From Bacteroidia bacterium (GTDB lineage: Bacteria > Bacteroidota > Bacteroidia > Chitinophagales > UBA2359), in assembly GCA_030427245.1 (NCBI GenBank), contig JAUHXA010000014.1, positions 1 through 64,000 of the forward strand: 64,000 nucleotides of DNA, given 5' to 3'. The notes below the pieces were generated by a model. The model saw only the letters and a list, made by a program, of their open reading frames with translations. It ran no database searches and was not told the DNA's origin. Below, piece after piece: positions 42,066 to 51,235 of the stretch (position 1 is the first letter of the stretch; every line of letters starts with the position of its first letter). Both the position numbers and the translations under genes were made by a program.

Positions 42066-42785
42066 ATGGCAGTTTACACATCAAAATACTACCCATTCCT
42101 CGAAAGGCAAACAAACAATGAGGCTGACGACAACTGGACGTTTAAGAGTGGTGATATTCACAAGAATACTTTGCTTAAAGGGTTGGAGGTAAACAAAGCT
42201 CGCATAGGCGGCAACTGGTATGTCCTTTTCCCTAATGCGGATATGAAGACGTATACCTCCAAAGAAAAACTGGATAAGAAGTACCTTAATACTGCAACCA
42301 AAGAGTACGAATTGCCTGATGGTGCAAGATTGGTCGAGTCTACGGTCAAAAACCACGACAACACCCATCGCAACCACAAGCAGGACGTAAACACTGCTCA
42401 ATATGGCAAAGAAGGACAGATTCCTGTGCTTTTGGCAAATGCCAAATACGTCTTTTTAGGGTACACGCCCGAAGGAGGGGAGTTCATTGCGTTTGACAGT
42501 GCCAAACCAATCAGCAGAATTGGCAACAAAGAACGCAATGGGATTTTTACGCATGGTCAAGCAAGGGCTATCAATACATTTTTGGGGCAATATCGCAACA
42601 ACAAAACATTGGCCCAACTGGATCTGGAGGATGCTAAAGCCGAGCCTGTTGTTCCGTCTACTGTAACAACTACCCCAGCTTCATCAAGCACTCCTCCATC
42701 CATTAGAACAGCCACTCCTCCTCCCCATACTCCAAAACAAGAGGCGGAGGACAACAAATCAACGGATACAAAGAAGAAGAAATAG
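42066..42785 (+). CDS. Hypothetical virion protein with Pro/Thr-rich tail
   Basis: 239 residues. Globular N-terminal 180 residues, then a low-complexity segment (TTTPASSSTPPSIRTATPPP) and a K/D-rich end (KKKK). No family recognised. Confidence 0.65.
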   Translation: MAVYTSKYYPFLERQTNNEADDNWTFKSGDIHKNTLLKGLEVNKARIGGNWYVLFPNADMKTYTSKEKLDKKYLNTATKEYELPDGARLVESTVKNHDNTHRNHKQDVNTAQYGKEGQIPVLLANAKYVFLGYTPEGGEFIAFDSAKPISRIGNKERNGIFTHGQARAINTFLGQYRNNKTLAQLDLEDAKAEPVVPSTVTTTPASSSTPPSIRTATPPPHTPKQEAEDNKSTDTKKKK

Positions 42786-42855
42786 ACATAGGGTTAGCCT
42801 CCTATTGAATTGGAAAACATAATTTTATTTTTATCAGTAAAACTATATTGATACC

Positions 42856-43095
42856 ATGAGTACAACTTCTAAGAAAATCAACTTATCCTCTTTGACACTG
42901 CGTCAAAAAACCAGACCTCATTATACAATTATTGAAGGTGCTGGCGACAAAATCAAAACAAGAACTTTGGGTCCTGACGAATTCCTAAAAGAAGTTCAAG
43001 AAGACAAAACAGGGAAAATGGCCATGCAGCATCACAACCTGTTGAATGGCCCAAAGGGAACTATGGAAGGGATTGCCTCCATGTTTGGGGGATAA
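42856..43095 (+). CDS. Small hypothetical protein
   Basis: 79 residues, basic N-half, ending in GIASMFGG. Ends 4 bp before the next start. Possibly a connector or tail assembly accessory protein. Confidence 0.65.
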   Translation: MSTTSKKINLSSLTLRQKTRPHYTIIEGAGDKIKTRTLGPDEFLKEVQEDKTGKMAMQHHNLLNGPKGTMEGIASMFGG

Positions 43096-43099
43096 GACC

Positions 43100-43429
43100 A
43101 TGAACACCATCACTAAAAATAGCACCGTCACGGTTGGCTTCCTCCTAAAGCGACTCTCCGAAACAATATCATTTGGACAGGAGTGTATGACAGCAGAAAC
43201 CTACACATTGCGATTCTGCAAAAACGGAAAAAGCTGTAGCCTGACTGAGCGAAAAGGCAAAAAAAATGGCTGTATGCTGTGGTTCGATTTTGAAGAAGGT
43301 TGTGAGAAAGACATTTCTCTCAAGCTCGGAAATCACGAGCTTCTCCTGCTCAATTCCTCAGAACACATCATCGGCAGACAACCTGTATTGGTTCAAAAAA
43401 GATTTTTCACCATCACCTATCATTACTAA
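43100..43429 (+). CDS. Small Cys-containing hypothetical protein
   Basis: 109 residues from ATG 43100; the frame is open to 43046 within the previous gene, and the later start removes the overlap. Overlaps the next ATG by one base (TAATG). Beta-rich; function unknown. Confidence 0.6.
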   Translation: MNTITKNSTVTVGFLLKRLSETISFGQECMTAETYTLRFCKNGKSCSLTERKGKKNGCMLWFDFEEGCEKDISLKLGNHELLLLNSSEHIIGRQPVLVQKRFFTITYHY

Positions 43430-43779
43430 TGACCCGCTACCAAAAAAAAGGCAATTTCATTCATGTCATTGAGGATGGTCAGACTATATCTGTCATTCCA
43501 TTGGCTTCTGCCAACATCAATCTTGTAGAGGGGATGAATGGCAAGGTAATCAGCATTGAAACACCAATTACGGAGTCAGTTTCGTTTGGGGCGAAAGAGA
43601 ACTACAAATGGACAGAGGATGGTGACGCTATTGAACCGAGTGACAATCTGTATGAAAAACTAATCGAATGGCAATTGAATAGTTATGGGTCAGATAGTGG
43701 AGGCGGAGGAAGTTCTAACAACCTTATTCCATTAGGAGGCCTGGCTTTTAAACTTTGTGCTGAAGAAACAAACCCTTAA
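43429..43779 (+). CDS. Small hypothetical structural protein
   Basis: 116 residues. Start coupled to the preceding stop. Gly/Ser-rich stretch SDSGGGGSSNN near the end, typical of linkers in virion proteins. Confidence 0.6.
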   Translation: MTRYQKKGNFIHVIEDGQTISVIPLASANINLVEGMNGKVISIETPITESVSFGAKENYKWTEDGDAIEPSDNLYEKLIEWQLNSYGSDSGGGGSSNNLIPLGGLAFKLCAEETNP

Positions 43780-43785
43780 ACAACT

Positions 43786-44406
43786 ATGAACTCCAATATC
43801 CAATTATCCTCCTCACAGTTTATACCGCTTGCAGATTCGGAGTTTGTTCGTTTTGTAGGGATTTATCTAAATACCTTCACTGGACAAACGAGCACTGCAG
43901 TCGCTCATTTTGATTCAAAAGGACAGCAAGTCCCCAATGACGACCCTCGACTTGACGGACTGGAGGCCTCTAAGCCAATCATAGCGGTAGCGCACTGGAA
44001 GAGCGAAACATCTGGCAATAAAATAGCCTATAGAGAGCTGATACATTTAGCAGACCAAGAAAGTACGTGGTATGACATCAGTGGAGAGGAAGATGTAAAG
44101 CTAAGTAGCAAGCCAGATGATATTGCAGGATTTAGCGTAGAGGACCAAGCAGAACAATTAAGGCCAATTATCATTCAGCAGCCCACTTCCGATTTATGGG
44201 AACTGTCTGTTGGAGATTACTTGTCAGATTGGGAAACCAAAACCTATACAGTAGAAGCTTTTAGTAGTGAGGATAAGTCTGCTAATCTGTTTGACAATCC
44301 GAATTTAACTATCACCGTAAACAATCTGACTGGCAATTACACTATCGTTACTTCTTTGCTTGATTCTGAATATAGGCGAGGATTTTGGCGCATTAGCCTA
44401 TCCTAA
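43786..44406 (+). CDS. Hypothetical structural protein
   Basis: 206 residues, beta-rich, no signal peptide, no recognised motif (YLNTFTGQTSTAVAHFDSKG). Between connector-size genes and the fibre; may belong to the distal tail or fibre network. Confidence 0.6.
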   Translation: MNSNIQLSSSQFIPLADSEFVRFVGIYLNTFTGQTSTAVAHFDSKGQQVPNDDPRLDGLEASKPIIAVAHWKSETSGNKIAYRELIHLADQESTWYDISGEEDVKLSSKPDDIAGFSVEDQAEQLRPIIIQQPTSDLWELSVGDYLSDWETKTYTVEAFSSEDKSANLFDNPNLTITVNNLTGNYTIVTSLLDSEYRRGFWRISLS

Positions 44407-44441
44407 CATCCCGCTTATCATGAATTTCAAAGACGCAAATT

Positions 44442-44954
44442 ATGGCACAAGAACTATATATTAAATACGATAATCTTTCAGGTAAAATTTATGTGGACTT
44501 GCCTAATAACTTAGGGCGGTCATTCACATTGGGGACGAGCGCAAGTGTCGTAGAGGACGTAGACGCATGGGTAGACGTGCGATTTATGCTTAGAGAAGGA
44601 TTTGATTTAGAGGTAATAAATGAAGGGCGTAGAGAAGGTATAGACCTCAACCCCAACCCTGTTTACAATGAGACAGGAAGTTTTTTTGAATTTAGAATTG
44701 CCAATGCTAACATATCATTTGGAGGCAAGCGCCTATACATTCAAACACCGTTGGTTTACGAGCAGTCTTTTGAAAAAGACCAAGTAAGCGTTCAGTTTAT
44801 CGTACAGCATGACTTGTACCGCTACCCAAAAATAAAGGTCCTGGATGGGAATGGGTCAGGCAGAATGGTAGGCATTATTTATCAAGACAAACGTAAGGTC
44901 AATATGACCATATCGGGGATTGATAATTTTGAAGGAATAGTGATATGCACCTAA
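44442..44954 (+). CDS. Hypothetical structural protein
   Basis: 170 residues, beta-rich (YIKYDNLSGKIYVDLPNNLG). Located 62 bp before the tail fibre gene; possible fibre-attachment protein, without direct evidence. Confidence 0.6.
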   Translation: MAQELYIKYDNLSGKIYVDLPNNLGRSFTLGTSASVVEDVDAWVDVRFMLREGFDLEVINEGRREGIDLNPNPVYNETGSFFEFRIANANISFGGKRLYIQTPLVYEQSFEKDQVSVQFIVQHDLYRYPKIKVLDGNGSGRMVGIIYQDKRKVNMTISGIDNFEGIVICT

Positions 44955-45016
44955 TTAATTCGGAAATATATTTTTTTCATTTATAGCTTTTTTTATTATT
45001 AAAATAATTTTTAACA

Positions 45017-46762
45017 ATGCAAAAATTTCATACGGAAATTGATTTTCAAGGCAATCAATCTAGTAATTTCGGAATCAAGCCTGTTCCTGCCGCAAGCGGG
45101 TTTCCATCAGGTGCAACAGGAGGAGCTTTTCACGTCAAGGACATAGGAAGTGGCGTTGTAGGGTTTTATCTCTACACAGGCAATTCTAATGTTGGTGACA
45201 ATGGTTGGATTGAAGTGACTCAATTGACCGCAGCACAGGTAAAATCATTGTACGAATCAAATGACGAAACAAATGCTTTTACCGACACGCTTCTTACGAA
45301 GCTCAATGGTATTGAGGCAGGGGCGCAAACCAATCTTACAGCAACAGAAATCAAGACTGCTTTGTTCGCATTGAGCGATACAAACAACTTGACTGACACC
45401 CTTCTTACGAAGCTGAACAATCTCGATGAAGCAGGAGAGGCTAATGCGGTTGATTCTGTGAATGGTCAGACAGGCGAAGTCGTTCTTGATGCGGATGATA
45501 TTGGATTGGGTAATGTTACCAATGATGCTCAAATTCCATTGACTCAAAAAGGCGCAGCAAATGGTGTTGCAAGCTTGGATGGTAGCGGTACAATCCCTTT
45601 GGCACAATTGCCCGATGCTGCTAAACGACAAACAAAGGTAGTGGCAGACATTACTGAGCGTGACGCTTTGGCGGGTTCTGAATTGTGGGAAGGAAGGATT
45701 ATCACCGTATTGGATGCAAGCGCAGACAATACAGTGGGCAGTGGAAGTGCTGGTTATATTGTAATGTCGGATGATTCGTTTGAGAAGATTTATGAGTTTG
45801 AGTCTATGGACTTGGACACAAGCGTATTCTTCAACAAATCAACCGAAACGACTGACGACATCACCGAAGGAGATGCAAAGTTTGTGACGGATGCTCAATT
45901 GGTCAAAATCAATGCGATTGTAGAAGCCTTTACTTCTGCTGAAAAAACCAAGTTGGCGGCTATTAGTGGTACAAACACAGGTGACGAGGCGGATGCTTCT
46001 GACACGGTGAAGGGGATTGTTGAGTTGGCGACTACGGCTGAAACCGAGTTGGTGACAGATTCAGAACGTGCTGTTACTCCTGCTGCGTTGGTAAACAATA
46101 CGTGGGGCAAAGTATTTGATTTTGCGGGTGACGGAACCGAAACAAGTTTTGACATTACGCATGGATTTGATGCAGAAACTGTACAAATCAATGCAAAAAT
46201 CAAAAACAACAGTACTGGTGTAATGACGAAGGCATATCCTTCTGAAACTTACCCGAGTTCAACGTTGCTTACCTTGGGTGTCACTCCTGCTCCTGCGGTT
46301 GGAGAGACTTTGATTGTGAGTGTATCGGGAAAAAATAAGGCTGCTGGAGAAACAATCAATATTCGTTCAGTCGATGACATCGGAGTTACTCAAGCTAACA
46401 ATTCTTTTCAACCTGCGGAGGTTATATTTTTAGTTAAAGTGGGTAATAATGAAACCCCTTATGCTGTGAACGGAACAATTGACACTTACTCAGTTAGCAC
46501 TAATGATGCTGGAACTCCGCATATTGTCAGTATTGGAGTTGGAAGAGTTGGGGGCACTGAGGGCTTGCAGGATGGTAATTACGGGGATGCTTATTATGCC
46601 GCAAAACCATATACAGTAAACTGGGGGGATGGGAATACCACCTCTGTTACATCTGGGAACGAAGCTTCACTAATTCATACCTATGCAGCACAAGGCACTT
46701 ATATAATTACAGTGTCTCAAACTGGCGAGGCTGACATTACGGCTAAGGTGACTACTGATTGA
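45017..46762 (+). CDS. Tail fibre with fibre repeats and C-terminal PKD domain
   Basis: 581 residues. Two repeats of (T/N)DTLLTKLNxxxEAG, then the classic fibre segment VNGQTGEVVLDADDIGLGNV and further fibre-type repeats. The last 60 residues fit a PKD domain: YTVNWGDGNTTSV ... HTYAAQGTYIITVS. PKD domains often bind polysaccharide or protein on cell surfaces, so this is the likely receptor-recognising tip. Confidence 0.8.
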   Translation: MQKFHTEIDFQGNQSSNFGIKPVPAASGFPSGATGGAFHVKDIGSGVVGFYLYTGNSNVGDNGWIEVTQLTAAQVKSLYESNDETNAFTDTLLTKLNGIEAGAQTNLTATEIKTALFALSDTNNLTDTLLTKLNNLDEAGEANAVDSVNGQTGEVVLDADDIGLGNVTNDAQIPLTQKGAANGVASLDGSGTIPLAQLPDAAKRQTKVVADITERDALAGSELWEGRIITVLDASADNTVGSGSAGYIVMSDDSFEKIYEFESMDLDTSVFFNKSTETTDDITEGDAKFVTDAQLVKINAIVEAFTSAEKTKLAAISGTNTGDEADASDTVKGIVELATTAETELVTDSERAVTPAALVNNTWGKVFDFAGDGTETSFDITHGFDAETVQINAKIKNNSTGVMTKAYPSETYPSSTLLTLGVTPAPAVGETLIVSVSGKNKAAGETINIRSVDDIGVTQANNSFQPAEVIFLVKVGNNETPYAVNGTIDTYSVSTNDAGTPHIVSIGVGRVGGTEGLQDGNYGDAYYAAKPYTVNWGDGNTTSVTSGNEASLIHTYAAQGTYIITVSQTGEADITAKVTTD

Positions 46763-46795
46763 TACTACTGATTGATATTTCTTTTAAATATTTTA

Positions 46796-46827
46796 CTGCC
46801 AGCAATTAAGTAATTGATTGCTGGCAG
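46796..46827 (+). terminator. Hairpin after tail fibre gene
   Basis: CTGCCAGCAA (46796-46805) pairs with TTGCTGGCAG (46818-46827), 12-nt loop. The U-tract is weak (ATTTC). Confidence 0.6.
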
Positions 46828-46846
46828 ATTTCAAATAAAATAATAC

Positions 46847-47536
46847 ATGAATTGCATCAAAATTTTATTACTGGCCTTATTGCCTTTTTTTATTTGTATC
46901 AGCTGTCAAGAACAAGAGGGATTATTTGCCGAAACATTTCAACAAAATGCTTCAAGCGGCAAAAGTAATGCAGCAAAACCTTCCTTGAATCTCGAAGTTA
47001 ATTTTGATGGGTATGAATCTGGATGGCCTGCCTCAATAACAAACGAACGAAAGTATTGGACTTTGAAATCTACACCGAAAGACGAAGCAGGGAATTTGAT
47101 TGACATAAACAATAACCCCGATTCTTTCATCAAAATTTGGGTTTATCATGGAGATGAATCACACTACAACTTCCCTTACGATAAAATAGCTCCTACCCAA
47201 TTAACTTTCTTTGGCAAATACCCTTTAGATGGCGTTATCTGGACAGAGGCAGATAATCCTACGACTCCTATTTTGTTAGGGGCATTTAAGGATGTTCCAA
47301 TATCAGAGGCGTTTAATCAAACAGACTTTATGACTCGTTGTGATGCTAAGACAGGCGGAGATATTGACGATGCTGTTATAGGAGATGAATTCAGATTTAA
47401 AACAAGAAGTAGGGCTTCATTACAAGCATGTTCTACTTGTAGCGAAGGGTCTCCTGTGGTCTATTATGTAGTATTCCAACTAAAGCACAACGGAAAAACT
47501 TCAAAGAAAGAAAAGTTTTGGTTCTCAAATCAATAA
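46847..47536 (+). CDS. Second phage lipoprotein
   Basis: 229 residues. Signal peptide with core ILLLALLPFFICIS and lipobox CISC before Q, giving lipidated C20. The mature sequence contains ACSTCS near the end and no recognised domain. Same length as the lipoprotein at 7204 but no clear sequence similarity. Envelope role, target unknown. Confidence 0.72.
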   Translation: MNCIKILLLALLPFFICISCQEQEGLFAETFQQNASSGKSNAAKPSLNLEVNFDGYESGWPASITNERKYWTLKSTPKDEAGNLIDINNNPDSFIKIWVYHGDESHYNFPYDKIAPTQLTFFGKYPLDGVIWTEADNPTTPILLGAFKDVPISEAFNQTDFMTRCDAKTGGDIDDAVIGDEFRFKTRSRASLQACSTCSEGSPVVYYVVFQLKHNGKTSKKEKFWFSNQ

Positions 47537-47581
47537 CGTGGTTTTCGCTAAAAAACAAAAGACAATAAAATTTTAAGTTCT

Positions 47582-49579
47582 ATGAACAGCAACCCCAATA
47601 AGCCTCAATACGGCATACTCAAATACGGAGGGCGTGAAGTAGCCGTTCACAAAACCGAATTCATCGCCTACAAAACCTCTGACCTGCCCATGGGTGCGAG
47701 TATGGATACACTCCCGCTCAAAACAGTAGGAGAATATGTTTTGGAGCGCAAGCCTGTATCCAATCTCGAACAAAGCTTGGAGGATATCAGGGTAATGAGT
47801 TCGGTAGAAGTAGGCACACACACCTTTACGCTTGGGGAAGAAACCGAACCTCGCATACCTAATGGCGAAATCTATGTAGTCGTCAAGGAGGGCAGCGAAG
47901 GTATGTTGGAAGGGGTTATAGATACTTACTTTCTCAAGAAAGTAAAAAATACAGCAAGTGGAGTAGTTGTATCCGTAAGCTCCCTTTCGCCAAACCCTGT
48001 AAAAGTTGCCCTCTCGCTTCAAGACCTCGATTATATCGAGATAGCAGAACCTGATTTCATTGAAGAAGTAAATCCGCACAGCTTTAATTGGGATGGCAAA
48101 TACATCTCTCAGCAATGGGCATTTGAAAACAAAGGAGGAGGACAAGGGCTCTTCCCCAATCCTGTTTATTTCAAAAAAGGCGCAGACTGCAAAGGTTTTG
48201 CGGCTCTTAGATGGATTGAAGAAAACAACATTCCTTTGGAGGATGGCGTAGAGGTTGGAGTTATTGATGATGCGATAGCAGAGTTTGAAGGAATCAATCT
48301 TCAAAGCACCTTTTCCTGTCGTACTCAAAAACCAGATGCCAGTCCAAGATTGGGAGTAGATAAGCATGGTACGGCTGTATGCAGCACCATTGCAGCAAAC
48401 AACGACATGCTCGGAGTGAGTCCTGATGCCCCTATTCATTTTATTGGGTTTTGGGTGCTGTCGGATGATATTATTGAGCAGCAGTTCAAGAGAATGGAAA
48501 AAGCGCATGTAGTGGCCGTATGCTGCAGTTGGGGAGCATCTTCAAACAACTATGTGTTGAGTACCCGCAAAAAAGAAGCCTTGAAGTCCTGCACCCTCAA
48601 TGGGAGGCAAGGCAAGGGAACGCTGATTTGTTTTGCTTCTGGTAATGCTGCCTTGAAACAAATTGCAGGATTTGCAGCCGACAAACACACGCTCGCCATT
48701 GGCGCATGTACTTCAAAGGATGAATTAAGTCACTACTCCAATACTTCAAATGACAATCCCGAAGGAGAGGGTGAAATATTTTGTGTTGCCAGTTCTTCCA
48801 TTGTCCCCAATCTTTCCTGCAATGTGCCTGGATGGTTTGACGAGGCTCAAAAAATCCCCAATGGGTACGATGGCATTGTACTTGGAGACGGAGAGATAGA
48901 GACTCGATTCACGAACGGGTTTGGAGGCACCTCCAATGCTGCCCCAAAGGTAGTAGGAGCGATTCATCTCTGCGCTCGAATCAACCCTCAACTGACAGCA
49001 GATGAATTGAAGGCTATTATTTCACAAAGCTGTGACTTGATAGGAGGGGCAAAAGAAAAGACTCCCGAATTTGGACATGGAAAACTCAATGTTCTCAAAG
49101 CCGTAAAGTTGGCTTATGCAACAACTCAAGAAGAAGAAGAAGAAGAAGAAGACAACAACAACAACGAGGATAAAGACAAAGAAGACAACATTCCTACGCT
49201 AAACGTTCAAGAGCTTATTGCTTATGCACAAGGAGTGGGTCAAATTTCTACATCCAACAAAGAAGAAGGCGCAATACACTTCTGGAACTCTATGGTGTCA
49301 GGTAATTACATTGTGGTGATAACAGACATCAATGGAGAGGCATTCAACAATCCAGATTTTGATGTATACATGAAACGAATAGGAGATGCAGGAATGAATT
49401 TCAGAGAAGTTCAATCTTATAAGGCACTTCCGACTAAAGAAGACTATGACTATGCAGGAACTGGCACAGGAGAACAAGAGGTCTTAATGCTCAAAGATAT
49501 CAAAGGCGGCACTTACGCCTTTAGAGTCCATAGCAAAGACCATGATGGCCCTTACAAATTGACCGTAAGAACTTATTAA
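47582..49579 (+). CDS. Subtilisin-like serine protease (S8) with C-terminal domain
   Basis: 665 residues, no signal peptide. Catalytic triad visible: D229 or D230 in VGVIDDAI, H262 in DKHGTAVCSTI, S451 in GGTSNAAP, with oxyanion N355 in FASGN. An E/N/D linker (about 518-540) leads to a C-terminal beta domain like pre-peptidase C-terminal domains (GGTYAFRVHSKDHDGPYKLT). Placed between fibre and lysis genes, it could be a virion protease cutting host surface proteins or a processing enzyme. Uncommon in phages. Confidence 0.85.
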   Translation: MNSNPNKPQYGILKYGGREVAVHKTEFIAYKTSDLPMGASMDTLPLKTVGEYVLERKPVSNLEQSLEDIRVMSSVEVGTHTFTLGEETEPRIPNGEIYVVVKEGSEGMLEGVIDTYFLKKVKNTASGVVVSVSSLSPNPVKVALSLQDLDYIEIAEPDFIEEVNPHSFNWDGKYISQQWAFENKGGGQGLFPNPVYFKKGADCKGFAALRWIEENNIPLEDGVEVGVIDDAIAEFEGINLQSTFSCRTQKPDASPRLGVDKHGTAVCSTIAANNDMLGVSPDAPIHFIGFWVLSDDIIEQQFKRMEKAHVVAVCCSWGASSNNYVLSTRKKEALKSCTLNGRQGKGTLICFASGNAALKQIAGFAADKHTLAIGACTSKDELSHYSNTSNDNPEGEGEIFCVASSSIVPNLSCNVPGWFDEAQKIPNGYDGIVLGDGEIETRFTNGFGGTSNAAPKVVGAIHLCARINPQLTADELKAIISQSCDLIGGAKEKTPEFGHGKLNVLKAVKLAYATTQEEEEEEEDNNNNEDKDKEDNIPTLNVQELIAYAQGVGQISTSNKEEGAIHFWNSMVSGNYIVVITDINGEAFNNPDFDVYMKRIGDAGMNFREVQSYKALPTKEDYDYAGTGTGEQEVLMLKDIKGGTYAFRVHSKDHDGPYKLTVRTY

Positions 49580-49590
49580 AAAAAACGAAC

Positions 49591-49983
49591 ATGCACGAAT
49601 TGCCATTACCCGCAATCAATATGGGGTTCAATATGCTAATCAATCCCATCTGTTTGGTTTTGCACGCATATTACCTTCGCAAAGGCAAAGAAAGGGTTGT
49701 GCGTTCAGAAATACTGAACCCATTTCAGATAAAGGTTTTGGAGAGGGGTCTTTGGATAATTTCGCTTGGAGCTTTTTTTACGTTGTTTTTGTCAATTGTA
49801 TTATTTGCCTATAGTACTGTAAACGCATTTGCCATTGGGTCTTATCCCCCGGGCAAAGGTGTTGAGTTGTCTGTTCGATTAATAAATCTATTTAATAACA
49901 CTACCAAAACAACCATAATTTTTTTTGTGATAGCTATCATATTTAATTTAGAAGGCCTACCAAGTCTTCTATCGAAAAAATAG
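49591..49983 (+). CDS. Membrane protein, three predicted helices
   Basis: 130 residues. Hydrophobic segments at about 8-28, 53-77 and 108-125. 11 bp after the protease gene. Together with the next two small membrane proteins it forms a probable lysis cassette; a holin role is possible. Confidence 0.65.
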   Translation: MHELPLPAINMGFNMLINPICLVLHAYYLRKGKERVVRSEILNPFQIKVLERGLWIISLGAFFTLFLSIVLFAYSTVNAFAIGSYPPGKGVELSVRLINLFNNTTKTTIIFFVIAIIFNLEGLPSLLSKK

Positions 49984-50049
49984 AAACCACAACTGTAACC
50001 AGATTTAGAAAGTACACCCTGATGCTTTATTCACCCTAAAGATTTGAAC

Positions 50050-50307
50050 ATGATCATCATATTACAGGCAGGGAGTCAGGCCTTAGACATGTCTGACAAG
50101 GTATTGAATCCTGAGTTTATAACGTGGTTGGTTGAATATTTCGGTGTTGGACTTTCAATGACCGTGTTTGTTATTGTTATTATTTACAAATTGATAATTG
50201 CACTAATTGGCTTGATAAGCAACCCTAATATGATAGCCAATTTGAGTTATATAGCAGGACATATTAAGCGATTCAAAAAAGAAAAGGACAAAACAAAGGA
50301 TGGTTAA
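50050..50307 (+). CDS. Holin-like small membrane protein
   Basis: 85 residues from ATG 50050 (a TTG two codons upstream is the alternative). One long hydrophobic helix (FGVGLSMTVFVIVIIYKLII), a second weaker one, and a highly basic tail (KRFKKEKDKTKDG). Size and layout fit a phage holin. Confidence 0.6.
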   Translation: MIIILQAGSQALDMSDKVLNPEFITWLVEYFGVGLSMTVFVIVIIYKLIIALIGLISNPNMIANLSYIAGHIKRFKKEKDKTKDG

Positions 50308-50340
50308 GAGGATGTTTTACACAACTAAATCAACGAAAAG

Positions 50341-50619
50341 ATGAATCTCTTGGCTCTTTATCGAAAACATAAATACCTCCTCATTAGTGGAGTGTTTATG
50401 CTGGTATTTTCATTGGCAAGTCCAGTGGTAAACACGATAGTAAACCACAGGCTTAAAGATGATTGCAAGAAACTAAACAAAGGATACTTCGATAACCTAT
50501 TGACGATTCCTTCTTTGAGAATATCCACCTCTTGCATTGTCCCTAAAGAAAAGAAAGAAGATGAAAAAAGTAAAATCACTGGTAATTCTACTTCTGATTT
50601 GGTGTACTATTGGAAATAA
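50341..50619 (+). CDS. Membrane-anchored small protein (spanin-like position)
   Basis: 92 residues. N-terminal membrane anchor (YLLISGVFMLVFSLASPVV), then a charged periplasmic-type domain. Its last 59 bp overlap the next gene in another frame, an arrangement that recalls Rz/Rz1 spanin pairs, though neither sequence is diagnostic. Confidence 0.55.
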   Translation: MNLLALYRKHKYLLISGVFMLVFSLASPVVNTIVNHRLKDDCKKLNKGYFDNLLTIPSLRISTSCIVPKEKKEDEKSKITGNSTSDLVYYWK

Positions 50620-51181
50620 TTATTCCACAGCCCAAGTTTTGGAGCAGCCATATCAAGAAGATACCGAAGGATACAGCTTAGAGGACACCCTCAATTGCAA
50701 CACAAACAAAGAGGTTGTACCACAGTCTTATTGGAGTAAGTTGAAAAGGAAATGGCTGAATCCACCTTCTTACAAAATAACCTTTGAAGAGTTTCAGTAT
50801 GAAAACTATTTCAAGTCCAATCTTGAAAGAACATTTTACTTGGAACTGCGAAAAGATTATTACTACGACATAGACACGCATTATTCATACGAAATCTTTT
50901 ACATCACCAAAGCATCCCTTAGAGCGCACGCACATTTTGGGTTTCATTCAAGAGAAGAGTTAATCAACACGCCTTTTTTTTGTTTGTTGAGCGAACAAGG
51001 GATTCGGTATTTCCAAAAAGTTTTCAATGACTATACCAGAGGCTGTGAAAGTTCTTTGGATGTTTTTGAAACGGATGTGATTGTTAAGTCAGAAAAACAG
51101 CATCACTTCAAAAACATCGAATGGATATTCATGCGATTGGAAGACAATAAGATTTTTTTACAAGGCACATCGTCACTATAA
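50561..51181 (+). CDS. Secreted protein overlapping the lysis cassette
   Basis: 206 residues from ATG 50561; a TTG-started frame from 50537 is less likely. Signal peptide MKKVKSLVILLLIWCTIGNN to STAQ. Mature domain aromatic-rich, unknown. Overlaps the membrane-anchored gene by 59 bp. Confidence 0.65.
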   Translation: MKKVKSLVILLLIWCTIGNNYSTAQVLEQPYQEDTEGYSLEDTLNCNTNKEVVPQSYWSKLKRKWLNPPSYKITFEEFQYENYFKSNLERTFYLELRKDYYYDIDTHYSYEIFYITKASLRAHAHFGFHSREELINTPFFCLLSEQGIRYFQKVFNDYTRGCESSLDVFETDVIVKSEKQHHFKNIEWIFMRLEDNKIFLQGTSSL

Positions 51182-51209
51182 GCGATGTATTTGATACAGT
51201 TTTTAATCA

Positions 51210-51235
51210 CACGTATATTAAATTATTATCAGCAA
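51210..51235 (+). promoter_or_regulatory. CACGTATA / ATCAGCAA element 13
   Basis: CACGTATA 51210-51217, ATCAGCAA 51228-51235, overlapping ATG 51235. It is the last copy and heads the portal/endolysin unit. Confidence 0.75.

Noticed and set aside
47573-48508. 311-residue minus-strand ORF opposite the subtilisin gene
   Set aside because: It is a shadow of the protease, whose catalytic motifs are clear on the plus strand; its translation is Phe/Arg/Cys-rich and shows no motifs.
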